Shown here: one piece after another, positions 35,630 through 44,727 of the stretch
Position numbering within the stretch: position 1 is the stretch's first letter
How the letters are laid out: each line of letters opens with the position of its first letter
NCBI GenBank assembly: GCA_029862005.1
Contig: JAOTYD010000005.1
Location: forward strand, 1 to 64,000
Length of the DNA: 64,000 bases
Reading direction: 5' to 3'
Source of the DNA: Gammaproteobacteria bacterium
GTDB lineage: Bacteria > Pseudomonadota > Gammaproteobacteria > GCA-001735895
Notes under the pieces: generated by a model
Database searches by the model: none
Told to the model about the DNA's origin: nothing
Seen by the model: the letters and a program-made list of their open reading frames with translations, nothing else
Made by a program: the position numbers and the translations under genes

Positions 35630-35701
35630 TTGCGATCGATAGAGATGGAGGCGCGGTTTAGCCCGGCAAATCAACCCCGATTCAGGTAGCGGAGGTTTGT
35701 T

Positions 35702-37147
35702 CTGACCCTGCCCTGCCCGGCGAGGAGACAAGCAATAAAAATTAAAAATATCAGCGACCTCATAACGGGTCACAAGCTACCCGCGGAAACCGGCGCAATC
35801 ACGTGGATGCGCGGCCCGCTCGGCGGCCTGTTCACGCTGCCCTGGTTCGACCCGGCGTCGATATATTTTCTGCGCAATTGGTATCTGCCCCTGTCGCGCT
35901 TGTGGGGAGTGGCGGACGAGGCACAGGGCTCGGTGGCCAGATTCGTCGAGATTGCTCAATTCGAGCTCGGCGACAGCCGGTACCAGCGCCTCGGCAAGGT
36001 ACTGTTTCGCTTCGAAGTCTCTCGCGCCCGGGTAAACGCCATCGACGCCGCCTGGCGGTGTGCTTTTTTCGGGGACAATGCGCCGACCGCTTCTGATCTC
36101 GTCGCCATCGAAAAGGCGCGCAAGGATGCGCATCAGGCACATAACATGAGGCGCGGCGATTTACGCTTTTTATTGCGCTTCAAGCCGCAAACCTCGCGTT
36201 ACGTCATTCCTTCCCAGACCGAGGTCGAAGCACTGTACGGTGGGATTCGCGCCGATCCTCAAGCTTATTTCACGCTGCCCGCGGCAATGCCGCCGGTTGA
36301 GCAGTCTCGGGGATTCGATGCCGCCGACGGCAGGCAATACTGGATTCGATTTCAATCGCCGTCGCAACGCACCGGCGACCTGGTTTATGCCCGGGTGCAT
36401 GAGCCGGCCGGCGTCAACAACCCACCCACGATTATTTACGGGCATGGTATTTGTGTCGAATTTGATTACCTCGAAGGACTGGTCGACGAAGTCGACGTGC
36501 TGTGCCGTCTCGGTTTTCGCGTGGTGCGTCCAGAGGCACCGTTTCACGGACGCCGCCGACCCCAGGGCTATTACGGTGGCGAATACATCAGCGCAACCTC
36601 GCCGCTCGGAGTCCTCGACACATTTACCGCCGCGGTCGCCGAGCGTGCCGTGCTGATGGACTGGTGCCGGCGCAGTTCTACCGGGCCGGTGACCATGGGC
36701 GGCAGCAGCCTGGGTGCGTTGATAGCACAACTGTTGACCGGAGCGGCAGCCAACTGGCCGCAGGCATTGCGGCCCGACGCGTTGTTGTTGATCATGCATT
36801 GCTCGAAGATGGAAGATGCCTTGATCCATGGCTCTATCGCAAAATTGTTCGGTGCGCTCAAGGCCAAGCACGAGGCAGGCTGGAGCGTCACCACGGTAGC
36901 CGAGTACCTGCGTGCGCTGAATCCGCCGGCGCAACCCTCGGTAGCTGCAGCCAACATTGTTTCCGTGCTGGGCACCAGGGACGCGGCAACGCCATTCAGC
37001 GGCGGCCTGGAATTACTCGATCGCTGGCAGGTGCCGCCGTCGAACCGGTTCGTCTGGCCGCAGGGTCATTTTTCCCTGCCGATCGCGTTAACGCGCAACG
37101 ATGCGCCGCTGCGGCATTTCCAGCAGGTGGTAAAAGGGCTGACTTGA
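35702..37147 (+). CDS. Alpha/beta hydrolase with uncertain, possibly non-AUG, start
   Basis: A large alpha/beta hydrolase, 446 residues if read from the ATG at 35807. The N-terminal 160 residues are a helical domain I do not recognise; the hydrolase core has IIYGHGICVEFD and the nucleophile elbow GGSSLGAL, with H in WPQGHFSLP. No ribosome binding site precedes 35807, but the frame is open back to a stop at 35687. A perfect GGAGG (35691) lies six bases before an in-frame CTG at 35702, and a GAGGAG before ATA at 35735. The upstream codons read as plausible protein (KIKNISDLITGHKLPAETG), so an earlier start is likely. It ends one base before the acyltransferase gene. Confidence 0.75.
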   Translation: MTLPCPARRQAIKIKNISDLITGHKLPAETGAITWMRGPLGGLFTLPWFDPASIYFLRNWYLPLSRLWGVADEAQGSVARFVEIAQFELGDSRYQRLGKVLFRFEVSRARVNAIDAAWRCAFFGDNAPTASDLVAIEKARKDAHQAHNMRRGDLRFLLRFKPQTSRYVIPSQTEVEALYGGIRADPQAYFTLPAAMPPVEQSRGFDAADGRQYWIRFQSPSQRTGDLVYARVHEPAGVNNPPTIIYGHGICVEFDYLEGLVDEVDVLCRLGFRVVRPEAPFHGRRRPQGYYGGEYISATSPLGVLDTFTAAVAERAVLMDWCRRSSTGPVTMGGSSLGALIAQLLTGAAANWPQALRPDALLLIMHCSKMEDALIHGSIAKLFGALKAKHEAGWSVTTVAEYLRALNPPAQPSVAAANIVSVLGTRDAATPFSGGLELLDRWQVPPSNRFVWPQGHFSLPIALTRNDAPLRHFQQVVKGLT

Positions 37148-37148
37148 A

Positions 37149-38570
37149 ATGACCGAACCTGTCGTCATTCCGCTCTGGTTATTGCTGCTGCTGGTGTTAG
37201 TGGCGCTGCCGACGCTGCTGACCCAGCTGCTGATTCCGCTATGGCTCAAAGTCTGGAATCGCTGGTCACGGCAGGCGTTTCACGAGGTCAACCCGCAGCT
37301 ACAACTGAAACTGTCGCCATTCACACTGACCCGTTATCGCGCACTGGCCGATCAGCTGGCGACAGACCCACAACTGCTAGAGGCGGCCACGGAAATCGCC
37401 GAAAGTCAAGGCATGACGCTGCAAGACCTGCGCGAAAGGCTGCACCGGATCGCGCTCGAAATCGTGCCGGCGTTCAATCCATACTTTTACTTCCGTGTCG
37501 GTTACCGCCTTGCGCGCGGCATGCTGCGCGGGTTTTACCGGGTGTCGATCGGCTTTATCGACGAGGCATCGCTGGAAACCGTCAGCAGCGACGACAGCGT
37601 CATCTTCCTGTCGAACCATCGCACCAACATGGACTACCTGCTGGTTACCTACCTCACGTCGCAGCGCACAATGTTATCTTTCGGTGTCGGCGAATGGTCC
37701 GGTATTTTTCCGGTGCGCCAGTTAATGCGTAGCGCCGGTGGTTATTTTATCAAGCGCGATTCGAATGACTTACTGTACCGCCGTGCGTTGGAACGCTACG
37801 TGCAGCTGGCTACCGCGGCCAGGGTACCGCACGCGATCTTTCCCGAAGGCGCGCTATCGCCTGACGGTGGCCTGCAACCCGCCCGATTCGGCCTGTTCAG
37901 TTATGTTACCAGGCACTTCGATCCGACGACTTCACCCGACATCGTGGTCATACCTATCGGCACCAACTATGATCGCGTGGCCGAAGACAACAACATGCTG
38001 CGCGTCAGTTCGGCTGAATTCAAGGCAAGAGGAAAGCCCTTCGTGGTCTGGTCGGGTATAAAATTTGGTCTGCGTACGCTCGCCGAAGTCTTGCTGCAGC
38101 GCCGCTCGTTCGGATACGCCTGCGCTAATTTCGGCCGCCCGGTATCGTTTCGCAAGTGGCTCGAGCAGCATGAAGTCGACTGGCCAGCGCTCGATCGCGA
38201 GCAACGTTTTCAATGGTTGAATCGATTCGGTGAGGAGTTGATGAACGCAGTGAGCGCTCTGATTCCGGTACCGCCGGTGGCAACCCTGTGCTGGGTGCTG
38301 CAGCAGGCGCCACAACAGGGGCTGGATAAAGTCGAACTGCTGGGTGCCTTTAAAGCGGCGCTAAACCACGCTCGCGCACGCAATGCCTTTATCGTCCTGC
38401 CGCGCTCGAGCGCACAGTATGCTTTGCAGCACGCGATCGAATTGACCCTGCTCAGGGGAATGATCCGGCATCAGGCCGGCGGAAAATACTGGATCAATCC
38501 CGACAAACAGGCACTGGTTGCCTATTACGCGAAATCGATAGCACATCACTTCGAACCGGTCGAGGACTGA
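37149..38570 (+). CDS. Glycerol-phosphate acyltransferase-like protein (PlsB/PlsC superfamily)
   Basis: A 473-residue membrane-associated acyltransferase. An N-terminal membrane helix (about 6-32) is followed by the LPLAT core with the catalytic HX4D motif in NHRTNMD, GYFIKRDS, and the FPEG motif in HAIFPEGALS. It resembles the PlsB core but is much shorter than PlsB (about 800 residues). A long C-terminal helical part follows. The gene starts one base after the stop of the alpha/beta hydrolase, so the pair may act together on lipids. Confidence 0.88.
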   Translation: MTEPVVIPLWLLLLLVLVALPTLLTQLLIPLWLKVWNRWSRQAFHEVNPQLQLKLSPFTLTRYRALADQLATDPQLLEAATEIAESQGMTLQDLRERLHRIALEIVPAFNPYFYFRVGYRLARGMLRGFYRVSIGFIDEASLETVSSDDSVIFLSNHRTNMDYLLVTYLTSQRTMLSFGVGEWSGIFPVRQLMRSAGGYFIKRDSNDLLYRRALERYVQLATAARVPHAIFPEGALSPDGGLQPARFGLFSYVTRHFDPTTSPDIVVIPIGTNYDRVAEDNNMLRVSSAEFKARGKPFVVWSGIKFGLRTLAEVLLQRRSFGYACANFGRPVSFRKWLEQHEVDWPALDREQRFQWLNRFGEELMNAVSALIPVPPVATLCWVLQQAPQQGLDKVELLGAFKAALNHARARNAFIVLPRSSAQYALQHAIELTLLRGMIRHQAGGKYWINPDKQALVAYYAKSIAHHFEPVED

Positions 38571-38724
38571 TGGTTGCGACGCGCTGGCGTAACGACGGAT
38601 TGGACGCAACCCCACCGACTCGGCCACGCCTGCCATACTTGCTGCAGGCATTTGACATCATGTTCCCGGCACCGCAGGATAAAACCCGATTACGAATGTT
38701 GAACAGGCAGAGCATAAGACACAA

Positions 38725-39909
38725 ATGAGTGCCTTACCCGTTATCATCGCTGGCGGTGGTATTGGCGGCCTGGCCGCCGCGCTCGGTCTGGCGCGCAAGG
38801 GATTCACGTCGATTGTGGTCGAGCGCGCGCCCGAGATCGGCGAAATTGGCGCCGGCATCCAGATCGGTCCGAATGCATTTCACTGTTTTGATTATCTCGG
38901 TGTCGGCGACGAGGCACGTGCGATAGCAGTTTATATCGACAGCCTGCGACTGATGGACGCGGTCGGCGGCGAACAGATCGCGGCGATTCCGCTCGACGAT
39001 GCATTCCGCGAACATTTTCGCAATCCGTATGCCGTGGTGCACCGTGCCGATTTACACGGTGTCCTGCTCGACGCCTGTCGCGCGAGCGACCTGATCGAGC
39101 TACGCACCCACCACCAGGTGGTCGCTTATGCACAAGATGGCGCGTCGGTGCAGGTATCATGCGCCGGCCAGGCAAGGCTCGATGGCAGTGCTTTGATCGG
39201 AGCCGATGGCCTGCGCTCGGACGTGCGTCAGCAATTGGTCGGCGACGGCGAACCGCGCGTCTCCGGGCACACGACCTATCGATCGGTGATCCCGACCGAG
39301 CAAATGCCCGAGGATTTACGCTGGAACGCGGCCACGCTTTGGGCCGGCCCCAAGTGCCATATCGTGCACTACCCGTTGAAAGGCTGGAAAGTCTTCAACC
39401 TGGTCGTGACTTATCACAACGACGTCACCGCAGCGGTTGCGGGCAAACCGGTCGACAAGGAGGAGGTACGCCAGGGTTTCGAGCATATACACCCGCGGGC
39501 ACGGCAAATCATCGAGCACGGGGAAGACTGGAAACTCTGGGTTCTATGCGATCGCGACCCGATCCTGAACTGGGCCGACGGCCGGGTCGCGCTGCTCGGC
39601 GATGCCGCCCACCCGATGTTGCAATACTTCGCCCAGGGCGCGTGCATGGCAATGGAAGATGCGGTTTGCCTGAGCCACATGTTTGAACAGCATGGCGACG
39701 ATATCGAGACCGCGCTCGAACGGTATACGCGCCAGCGTCGCGTGCGCACCGCGCGGGTACAACTCGATTCACGCCTGATCGGCGAATACATTTATCACGC
39801 CGCCGGCGCCACCGCCGAGGTTCGCGATCACATCATGTCGGCCTTGACGCCCACGCAATGGTACGACAAGCTCGGTTGGCTTTACGGCGGCACCGGCCTG
39901 GATAGTTGA
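38725..39909 (+). CDS. 3-hydroxybenzoate 6-monooxygenase-like FAD enzyme
   Basis: A 394-residue single-component FAD hydroxylase. GGGIGG (residues 10-15) binds the ADP part of FAD. The region IGEIGAGIQIGPNAFHCFDYLG and the second FAD motif GDAAHPMLQYFAQGACMAMEDA are typical of 3-hydroxybenzoate 6-hydroxylase and salicylate hydroxylase. The next two genes act on gentisate and its product, so conversion of 3-hydroxybenzoate to gentisate is the best fit. It is followed closely by the gentisate dioxygenase gene. Confidence 0.88.
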   Translation: MSALPVIIAGGGIGGLAAALGLARKGFTSIVVERAPEIGEIGAGIQIGPNAFHCFDYLGVGDEARAIAVYIDSLRLMDAVGGEQIAAIPLDDAFREHFRNPYAVVHRADLHGVLLDACRASDLIELRTHHQVVAYAQDGASVQVSCAGQARLDGSALIGADGLRSDVRQQLVGDGEPRVSGHTTYRSVIPTEQMPEDLRWNAATLWAGPKCHIVHYPLKGWKVFNLVVTYHNDVTAAVAGKPVDKEEVRQGFEHIHPRARQIIEHGEDWKLWVLCDRDPILNWADGRVALLGDAAHPMLQYFAQGACMAMEDAVCLSHMFEQHGDDIETALERYTRQRRVRTARVQLDSRLIGEYIYHAAGATAEVRDHIMSALTPTQWYDKLGWLYGGTGLDS

Positions 39910-39926
39910 CGCCATCGGAGTCAGAT

Positions 39927-40973
39927 ATGTCATTAACCGAAAAACCCGAAGAGACCCCCGAGCGCCTCGCGTTTTACCGCAAAATCGACGCTGAAGCCTA
40001 TACCCCGCTATGGGCGGTATTCGCTGACATCATCACGCCGCAACCCAAAAGCCCTTGCCTGCCGCATTTGTGGCGCTTCGACCAGGCGCGTGAATGGCTG
40101 CTCGAAGCGGGTGAATTGATTACCGCCAGAGAAGCCGAGCGGCGCGTGCTGATACTCGAGAATCCAGGTCTGCGCGGTCAATCGAGAATCACCACATCGT
40201 TGTACGCCGGATTACAGCTGGTGTTACCCGGCGAGGTCGCCCCGGCACACCGGCACAGCCAGTCGGCACTGCGATTGGTGCTCGACGGCGGCGGCGCCCA
40301 CACGGCGGTCAACGGTGAGCGTACGATCATGCACTATGGCGATTTTGTCATTACCCCGCCCTGGGCCTGGCACGATCACGGCAACGAAAGCGAGCAGCCG
40401 ATGATCTGGCTCGACGGCCTCGATATCCCGGTGGCGAGTTTTTTCGATGCGTCTTTCGCCGAAGGCTACGACGCCGACGAACAACCGGTGGCGCGTGCGA
40501 CCGGTGATAGCCTGGCGCGCTATGGCGCCAACATGCTGCCGGTTGACTATCGCCAGCAGGAACTGGCCTCGCCCCTTTTCAACTACCCTTACGCCCGTTC
40601 GCGCGAGGCGCTGGACTCGATGCAGCGGCAGGATGAATGGGATCCCTGCCACGGCCTGAAAATGCGCTACGTTAATCCGGTTGACGGCGGTTTCGCAATG
40701 CCGACGATTGCGCCGTTTCTGCAGTTATTACCGAAGGGCTTTAAAACCAAACCGTATCGCAGCACCGATGCGACCGTATTCGCCGTCACCGAGGGCCACG
40801 GGCGCAGCACCATCGATGATCAGACCTTCGCCTGGGGCCCGAAGGATATTTTTGTCGTACCAAGCTGGAAACGAATCGTGCACGAGGTCGACGAGGAGTC
40901 GGTCCTGTTCAGCTACTCGGACCGGGTAGCGCAGGAAAAACTCGGCTTCTGGCGCGAACAGCGCGAAACATAA
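39927..40973 (+). CDS. Gentisate 1,2-dioxygenase
   Basis: A 348-residue bicupin ring-cleavage dioxygenase that opens gentisate to maleylpyruvate with Fe(II) and O2. Likely iron ligands are H108 and H110 in PAHRHSQSALR and H149 in WAWHDHG. The second, C-terminal cupin (VFAVTEGHGRSTIDD) lacks the full ligand set, as usual. The ATG at 39927, with a GGAG-type site upstream, is preferred over a TTG at 39906 that overlaps the previous stop. Its neighbours are a gentisate-forming monooxygenase and a fumarylpyruvate hydrolase. Confidence 0.93.
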   Translation: MSLTEKPEETPERLAFYRKIDAEAYTPLWAVFADIITPQPKSPCLPHLWRFDQAREWLLEAGELITAREAERRVLILENPGLRGQSRITTSLYAGLQLVLPGEVAPAHRHSQSALRLVLDGGGAHTAVNGERTIMHYGDFVITPPWAWHDHGNESEQPMIWLDGLDIPVASFFDASFAEGYDADEQPVARATGDSLARYGANMLPVDYRQQELASPLFNYPYARSREALDSMQRQDEWDPCHGLKMRYVNPVDGGFAMPTIAPFLQLLPKGFKTKPYRSTDATVFAVTEGHGRSTIDDQTFAWGPKDIFVVPSWKRIVHEVDEESVLFSYSDRVAQEKLGFWREQRET

Positions 40974-40983
40974 ACAATGAACA

Positions 40984-41694
40984 ATGGAGCACACAGTGAC
41001 TGAGTATGTTTTCGATCCACCCGCGGTGCCGTCGGTGGCGGTGGCCGGTGCCGACGCACGCTTCCCGGTAAGACGGATTTTTTGCGTCGGGCGTAACTAC
41101 GCCGCGCACGCACGGGAAATGGGTAAGGATCCCGAGCGCGAACCGCCGTTTTTCTTCAGCAAGCCGGCCGACGCGTTGGTAGACGACGGCGCCACCGTGC
41201 CCTACCCGCCCGCAACCGAGAACCTGCACTACGAGGCCGAAATGGTGGTCGCCATGGGCCGGGGTGGAATCGACATAGACGAGGCGGCCGCACTCGAACA
41301 CGTCTGGGGTTACGCCATCGGCAATGAATTGACCCGGCGCGATTTGCAGCTCAAGGCGCGCGACATGGGACGGCCATGGGATTTCGGCAAAGGTTTTGAT
41401 CGCTCCGCGGTATGCGGGCCAGTGCACCCGGTCGCCGAGGTCGGTCATCCGGCCGATGGCATGATTCGCCTCTACGTCAACGGCGAGATCCACCAGGACG
41501 CCGATCTCAGCGAAATGATCTGGAATATCCCCGAGCAGATTTCGATTTTGTCGCGTAGCATGGAAATCAGACCTGGCGATCTGATTTACAGTGGCACCCC
41601 GGCCGGTGTCGGAGCGTTAGTACCGGGTGACGTCTGCGTGGTTGAAATTGGCGGGCTCGGTAAGCTGACGACAACCATCGGGCCGCGGCGCTAA
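40984..41694 (+). CDS. Fumarylacetoacetase-family hydrolase, probable fumarylpyruvate hydrolase
   Basis: A 236-residue FAH-fold enzyme that would cleave fumarylpyruvate to fumarate and pyruvate. The motifs FCVGRNYAAHAREMG, PFFFSKPADALVDDG and the metal-binding YEAEMVVAMG are clear, as is the closing GDLIYSGTPAGVGALVPGD. The start may be the ATG at 40984 or a GTG at 40996, which has a GGAG six bases upstream. No maleylpyruvate isomerase gene is seen in the window, so isomerisation must be encoded elsewhere or be bypassed. The gene overlaps the convergent AsnC-type gene by four bases. Confidence 0.9.
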   Translation: MEHTVTEYVFDPPAVPSVAVAGADARFPVRRIFCVGRNYAAHAREMGKDPEREPPFFFSKPADALVDDGATVPYPPATENLHYEAEMVVAMGRGGIDIDEAAALEHVWGYAIGNELTRRDLQLKARDMGRPWDFGKGFDRSAVCGPVHPVAEVGHPADGMIRLYVNGEIHQDADLSEMIWNIPEQISILSRSMEIRPGDLIYSGTPAGVGALVPGDVCVVEIGGLGKLTTTIGPRR

Positions 41695-41960
41695 ATCGAG
41701 AACATCGACTCCAGATCGTGCTTGGAAAAGGTTTTAAACGCGAGCATGGTGTCGGTTTTCTTGATCCCGTCGATAGTGCCGAAGTGACTGGTAACCAGTT
41801 CGGCAACATCGTCATTGGTTTTGGTGCGAACAATCGCAACCAGGTCGTAAATGCCGGTAACCGAATAGACTTCCGAGATTTCGGCCATGTCCGCTAGCTG
41901 TTCCGCCACCTCGGTAATCTTGTTTTTCTTGACGTTAATTAAAACGATGAATGTAACCAC
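41691..41960 (-). CDS. Stand-alone Lrp/AsnC ligand-binding (RAM) domain protein
   Basis: An 89-residue protein equal to the C-terminal RAM domain of Lrp/AsnC regulators, without the DNA-binding helix-turn-helix. The pattern VYSVTGIYDLVAIVRTKTNDDVAELV fits the effector-binding beta-alpha-beta fold that assembles into rings. Such small proteins may modulate other regulators. It faces the gentisate operon tail to tail. Confidence 0.88.
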   Translation of the reverse strand: MVTFIVLINVKKNKITEVAEQLADMAEISEVYSVTGIYDLVAIVRTKTNDDVAELVTSHFGTIDGIKKTDTMLAFKTFSKHDLESMFSI

Positions 41961-42012
41961 ACCGGGCTCCTCCGCCGATCGATTTACCCGTCATTATAAT
42001 GGATTCTGGAGT

Positions 42013-42462
42013 TTAAACGGTAACGTCGATCGTGTTTTCGACGGATAACATTTTTCGCACCTCTTCCGGCATGCGCACCGCAACCAGCTTTTCCGGTTGA
42101 TCGGGATCGGAAGATCCCCAGACCCTGACCTCGTTGCCGGTCGCAGCCGGTTCAGGATTATCGCCATGATGAAAGGCATGCGCGACGACAAACGACGTAT
42201 TGCCGAATTTCTCGACGCGCGATGTGAGCACGGTAACGTCACCGAAGTAAAGCGGCCGCTTGAAAGCCATGTTGCTTGCCACCAGGGGACAACCGCGAAA
42301 CAGTTTGTCCTTGTGAGTGTTACCGATCAAATCGAATCCGGCTGCCTGCAACAGGGCATGCGTGCCGGAGTCCATCCAGATATAGTAGTGCGGATTAAAT
42401 ATGATCCCGGCGGGGTCACAATGTGCCCATTCGACTCGAATTCTCTGCGTTGCTGTTAGCAT
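42013..42462 (-). CDS. 4-hydroxybenzoyl-CoA thioesterase-like hot-dog protein
   Basis: A 149-residue hot-dog thioesterase. The N-terminal RVEWAHCDPAGIIFNPHYY is the signature of the 4-HBT/YbgC group, with the catalytic Asp in HCDPAGI. The middle section FKRPLYFGDVTVLTSRVEKFGN is also typical. Placed beside gentisate genes, it could release a hydroxybenzoate or gentisate from its CoA thioester. A general acyl-CoA thioesterase role cannot be excluded. Confidence 0.88.
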   Translation of the reverse strand: MLTATQRIRVEWAHCDPAGIIFNPHYYIWMDSGTHALLQAAGFDLIGNTHKDKLFRGCPLVASNMAFKRPLYFGDVTVLTSRVEKFGNTSFVVAHAFHHGDNPEPAATGNEVRVWGSSDPDQPEKLVAVRMPEEVRKMLSVENTIDVTV

Positions 42463-42652
42463 TTCTGGGATCTCTTTCGTGTTCTCTGCAAATGGGCAAA
42501 GCGTCAGCTAAATGCGTTAAACTGGCACGTGAAGCGGAGCCAGTATATCGAAAATCAGGTTGCTTGCGTCAATTCAGGGCTGGTCAACACATCAGCTGCT
42601 AAATACAACCGCAATGACTTACGGCGAGCTCCAGTTTAGGAATAGAAAACCC

Positions 42653-43531
42653 ATGTTTCCTGAAAATTTCAAACAGCAGATTATTTCCGTCAATGGTGTG
42701 GCGCTCAGCGTCACGACCGGTGGCGACGGCCCGCCGCTATTTCTCCTGCATGGTTTTCCACAAACCCATGTCATCTGGCACCGAATTGCACCCGAACTGG
42801 CGCAGCACTTTTCGCTGGTCATGCCGGACCTGCGCGGTTATGGCGACAGTGCCGCGCCGCCGGGTGATCCGGAACATGAAGTATATTCGAAGCGGATGAT
42901 GGCTATGGATATTATCGCTCTCGCCGATTACCTTGGCTTCGACCGCTTCGCACTGGCCGGGCATGATCGTGGCGGGCGCGTTGCTTATCGCCTGGTGCTC
43001 GATCATCCGGGACGGGTTACAAAATACTGTGCCATCGATATCGTACCGACGCTCGACGTCTGGGAAGAAATGAATACGGCGTCGACCGTCTCCGCGTTTC
43101 ACTGGTCGTTTCTGGCGGCAGAATCGCCATTACCGGAAGAGGTGATCGGACAAAATCCGACACTATTCTATCGATTCCTGCTGGAACGCTGGGCGTCAGA
43201 CATCACCAGACTGGATCCGTCGGCGGTACAGGCCTATCTCGACCAGTACCGGGATCCGCGCACGATTCATGCACAATGCGAGGATTACCGCGCGGGTGCG
43301 TCTGTCGACCGCGCGCTCGACCAGGCAAGCCGGGATGCCGGCGATCGGCTGGCTTGCCCGGTACTGGTGTTATGGAGTACCGGTTACCTCAGCGACAAGG
43401 CCAACTCGCCGCTCGAAACCTGGCGTAAATGGGCCGTTGACGTGGCAGAGATGCCGATCGATTGCGGCCATTTTATCGTCGAGGAGGAACCGCATCTCGC
43501 GGCACTGGCGCTGATCGATTTTTTCGGTTAA
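42653..43531 (+). CDS. Fluoroacetate/haloacetate dehalogenase-like alpha/beta hydrolase
   Basis: A 292-residue alpha/beta hydrolase whose residues match the defluorinating group. The nucleophile is Asp105 in GHDRGGRVAYR, with Arg106 and Arg109 for the substrate carboxylate. H150 and W151 (AFHWSFLA) and Y212 (CEDYRAG) match the halide pocket, and H273 (CGHFIVEEEPH) is the catalytic base. HGFPQTH gives the oxyanion loop. Asp instead of Ser as nucleophile excludes a simple esterase. The ATG at 42653 fits family length; earlier in-frame starts at 42560 and 42614 have no ribosome binding site. It is a single gene. Confidence 0.85.
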   Translation: MFPENFKQQIISVNGVALSVTTGGDGPPLFLLHGFPQTHVIWHRIAPELAQHFSLVMPDLRGYGDSAAPPGDPEHEVYSKRMMAMDIIALADYLGFDRFALAGHDRGGRVAYRLVLDHPGRVTKYCAIDIVPTLDVWEEMNTASTVSAFHWSFLAAESPLPEEVIGQNPTLFYRFLLERWASDITRLDPSAVQAYLDQYRDPRTIHAQCEDYRAGASVDRALDQASRDAGDRLACPVLVLWSTGYLSDKANSPLETWRKWAVDVAEMPIDCGHFIVEEEPHLAALALIDFFG

Positions 43532-43657
43532 CCAACCTAGCACTAATCAATCAAATTGATCGCGTCACTGGCTAATACCGGCGCAAGCGCGCCGTAGGCA
43601 AACGCTTATTCACTCGACGCATTACCATCGAACGCGGGATCTGCCTTAACGCTTTAG

Positions 43658-44359
43658 TTACGCTGTTTCTGCGGGCTCAGTTTTGGATTCGTCCGAGGCA
43701 GATGTAACCTTTCGCTTCTGCTTACCCGGTTTCGCTGCCATTTTTTCCGCCTCGCCGTCGCTGCCCTTCGCTGATTCAGCCCTGTCAGCACTTTGCTCAG
43801 GGATAGGGTCGGCTTCTCCGTCATTGAGTGCCGGCTCGCTTTTTTCATCTGGTTCTGCCGATGACTCTGACGATTCTGGCTCTTTAACTTCGGCCGCGAT
43901 ATCGGCGTCGACTTCAGAAGATCCTTCCTGTTCGACCACGTGATCGAGGGGCTCCGACACTTCCTGTACTTCAGGCGCATCTGCCGGCACTTCGCTGACA
44001 ATAGTATCCTGCACCGCTGATTCACCGTCGACCGAAATCAGGACTTTGCCCTGGTGCTGCTCGAGCACGTGGGTGAATTCCCTGCCGTCACCCAGCACCT
44101 GGGCGCCTTCCGCCAGGTGCTTATAGACCTTGACATAATCCTGGGTCAATTCGTTAACCAGTTCCGAGGTCTTATCGAAGTGGCTGTTGACACTGGTCTT
44201 ATAGCTCTCCATCTCCTCCCTGGCCTGGTCCAGCTCGGCCTTGAGGTTGCTGGCCTCTTTCCTGGCTGGAGCCAGGTTTCGGTAAGCGATGGCGCCAATT
44301 ATGCCGCCACCGATCAATGCGCCTATGCCCATCAGCCATACAAATTGAACAGGATCCAT
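43658..44359 (-). CDS. YhcB/ZapG-like (DUF1043) envelope protein with acidic tail
   Basis: A 233-residue protein with an N-terminal membrane helix (about 6-27), a coiled coil (30-75) and the DUF1043 signature KTSVNSHFDKTSELVNELTQDYVKVYKHLAEGA. YhcB/ZapG proteins of gammaproteobacteria link cell division and envelope growth. Here the usual core (about 130 residues) is extended by a Glu/Ser/Asp-rich stretch (about 120-210) and a basic end (GKQKRKVTS). The gene stands alone, reading left. Confidence 0.85.
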   Translation of the reverse strand: MDPVQFVWLMGIGALIGGGIIGAIAYRNLAPARKEASNLKAELDQAREEMESYKTSVNSHFDKTSELVNELTQDYVKVYKHLAEGAQVLGDGREFTHVLEQHQGKVLISVDGESAVQDTIVSEVPADAPEVQEVSEPLDHVVEQEGSSEVDADIAAEVKEPESSESSAEPDEKSEPALNDGEADPIPEQSADRAESAKGSDGEAEKMAAKPGKQKRKVTSASDESKTEPAETA

Positions 44360-44727
44360 GGCAAAACCCCCGTTTTTTCTATTTTTCGTTTAGGAAACTC
44401 GATTGTAAGGTATCCAATTCTCGAATAACAGGATCGCTATCCGAGTCCGGGGTAGTCAACAATCGAAAGGCAGGGTTACAGCTTAGTGATACTGAAAGCT
44501 GACGCGAGGATAGTAGCGGTCTGCTCATCCAGGTTTGACCGAGTGGCGCCATTTGTCGTAGCCTCTCCCGCTAGGGCACCGAGCGGCGCCCTGGTGGCCA
44601 GTCTCAAGCAGGCGAGCGTCGTGCCGATATTTTAGGTATCATTTGCAGACGGGCGCGGCCCAATAGAACAATAATTCAGTCAAGTTTTGCCTGACATATA
44701 ACAACAAAACCAGGGGGAGCCAGGTCA
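44360..44727. other. Divergent intergenic region upstream of the TRAP operon
   Basis: About 370 bases between the YhcB-like gene and dctQ. It has no coding frame I can support. An imperfect hairpin (AGGGCACC-GAGC-GGCGCCCT, one mismatch) lies at 44573-44592. Promoters for both flanking genes should be here but no clear -35/-10 pair was found. Confidence 0.45.

Noticed and set aside
42013-42462. YbgC thioesterase missing from the tol operon
   Set aside because: The hot-dog protein here is far from tolQ, next to gentisate genes, and resembles the 4-hydroxybenzoyl-CoA group at least as well.
44573-44592. Terminator in the region before dctQ
   Set aside because: The stem has a mismatch and no following T-run on either strand.
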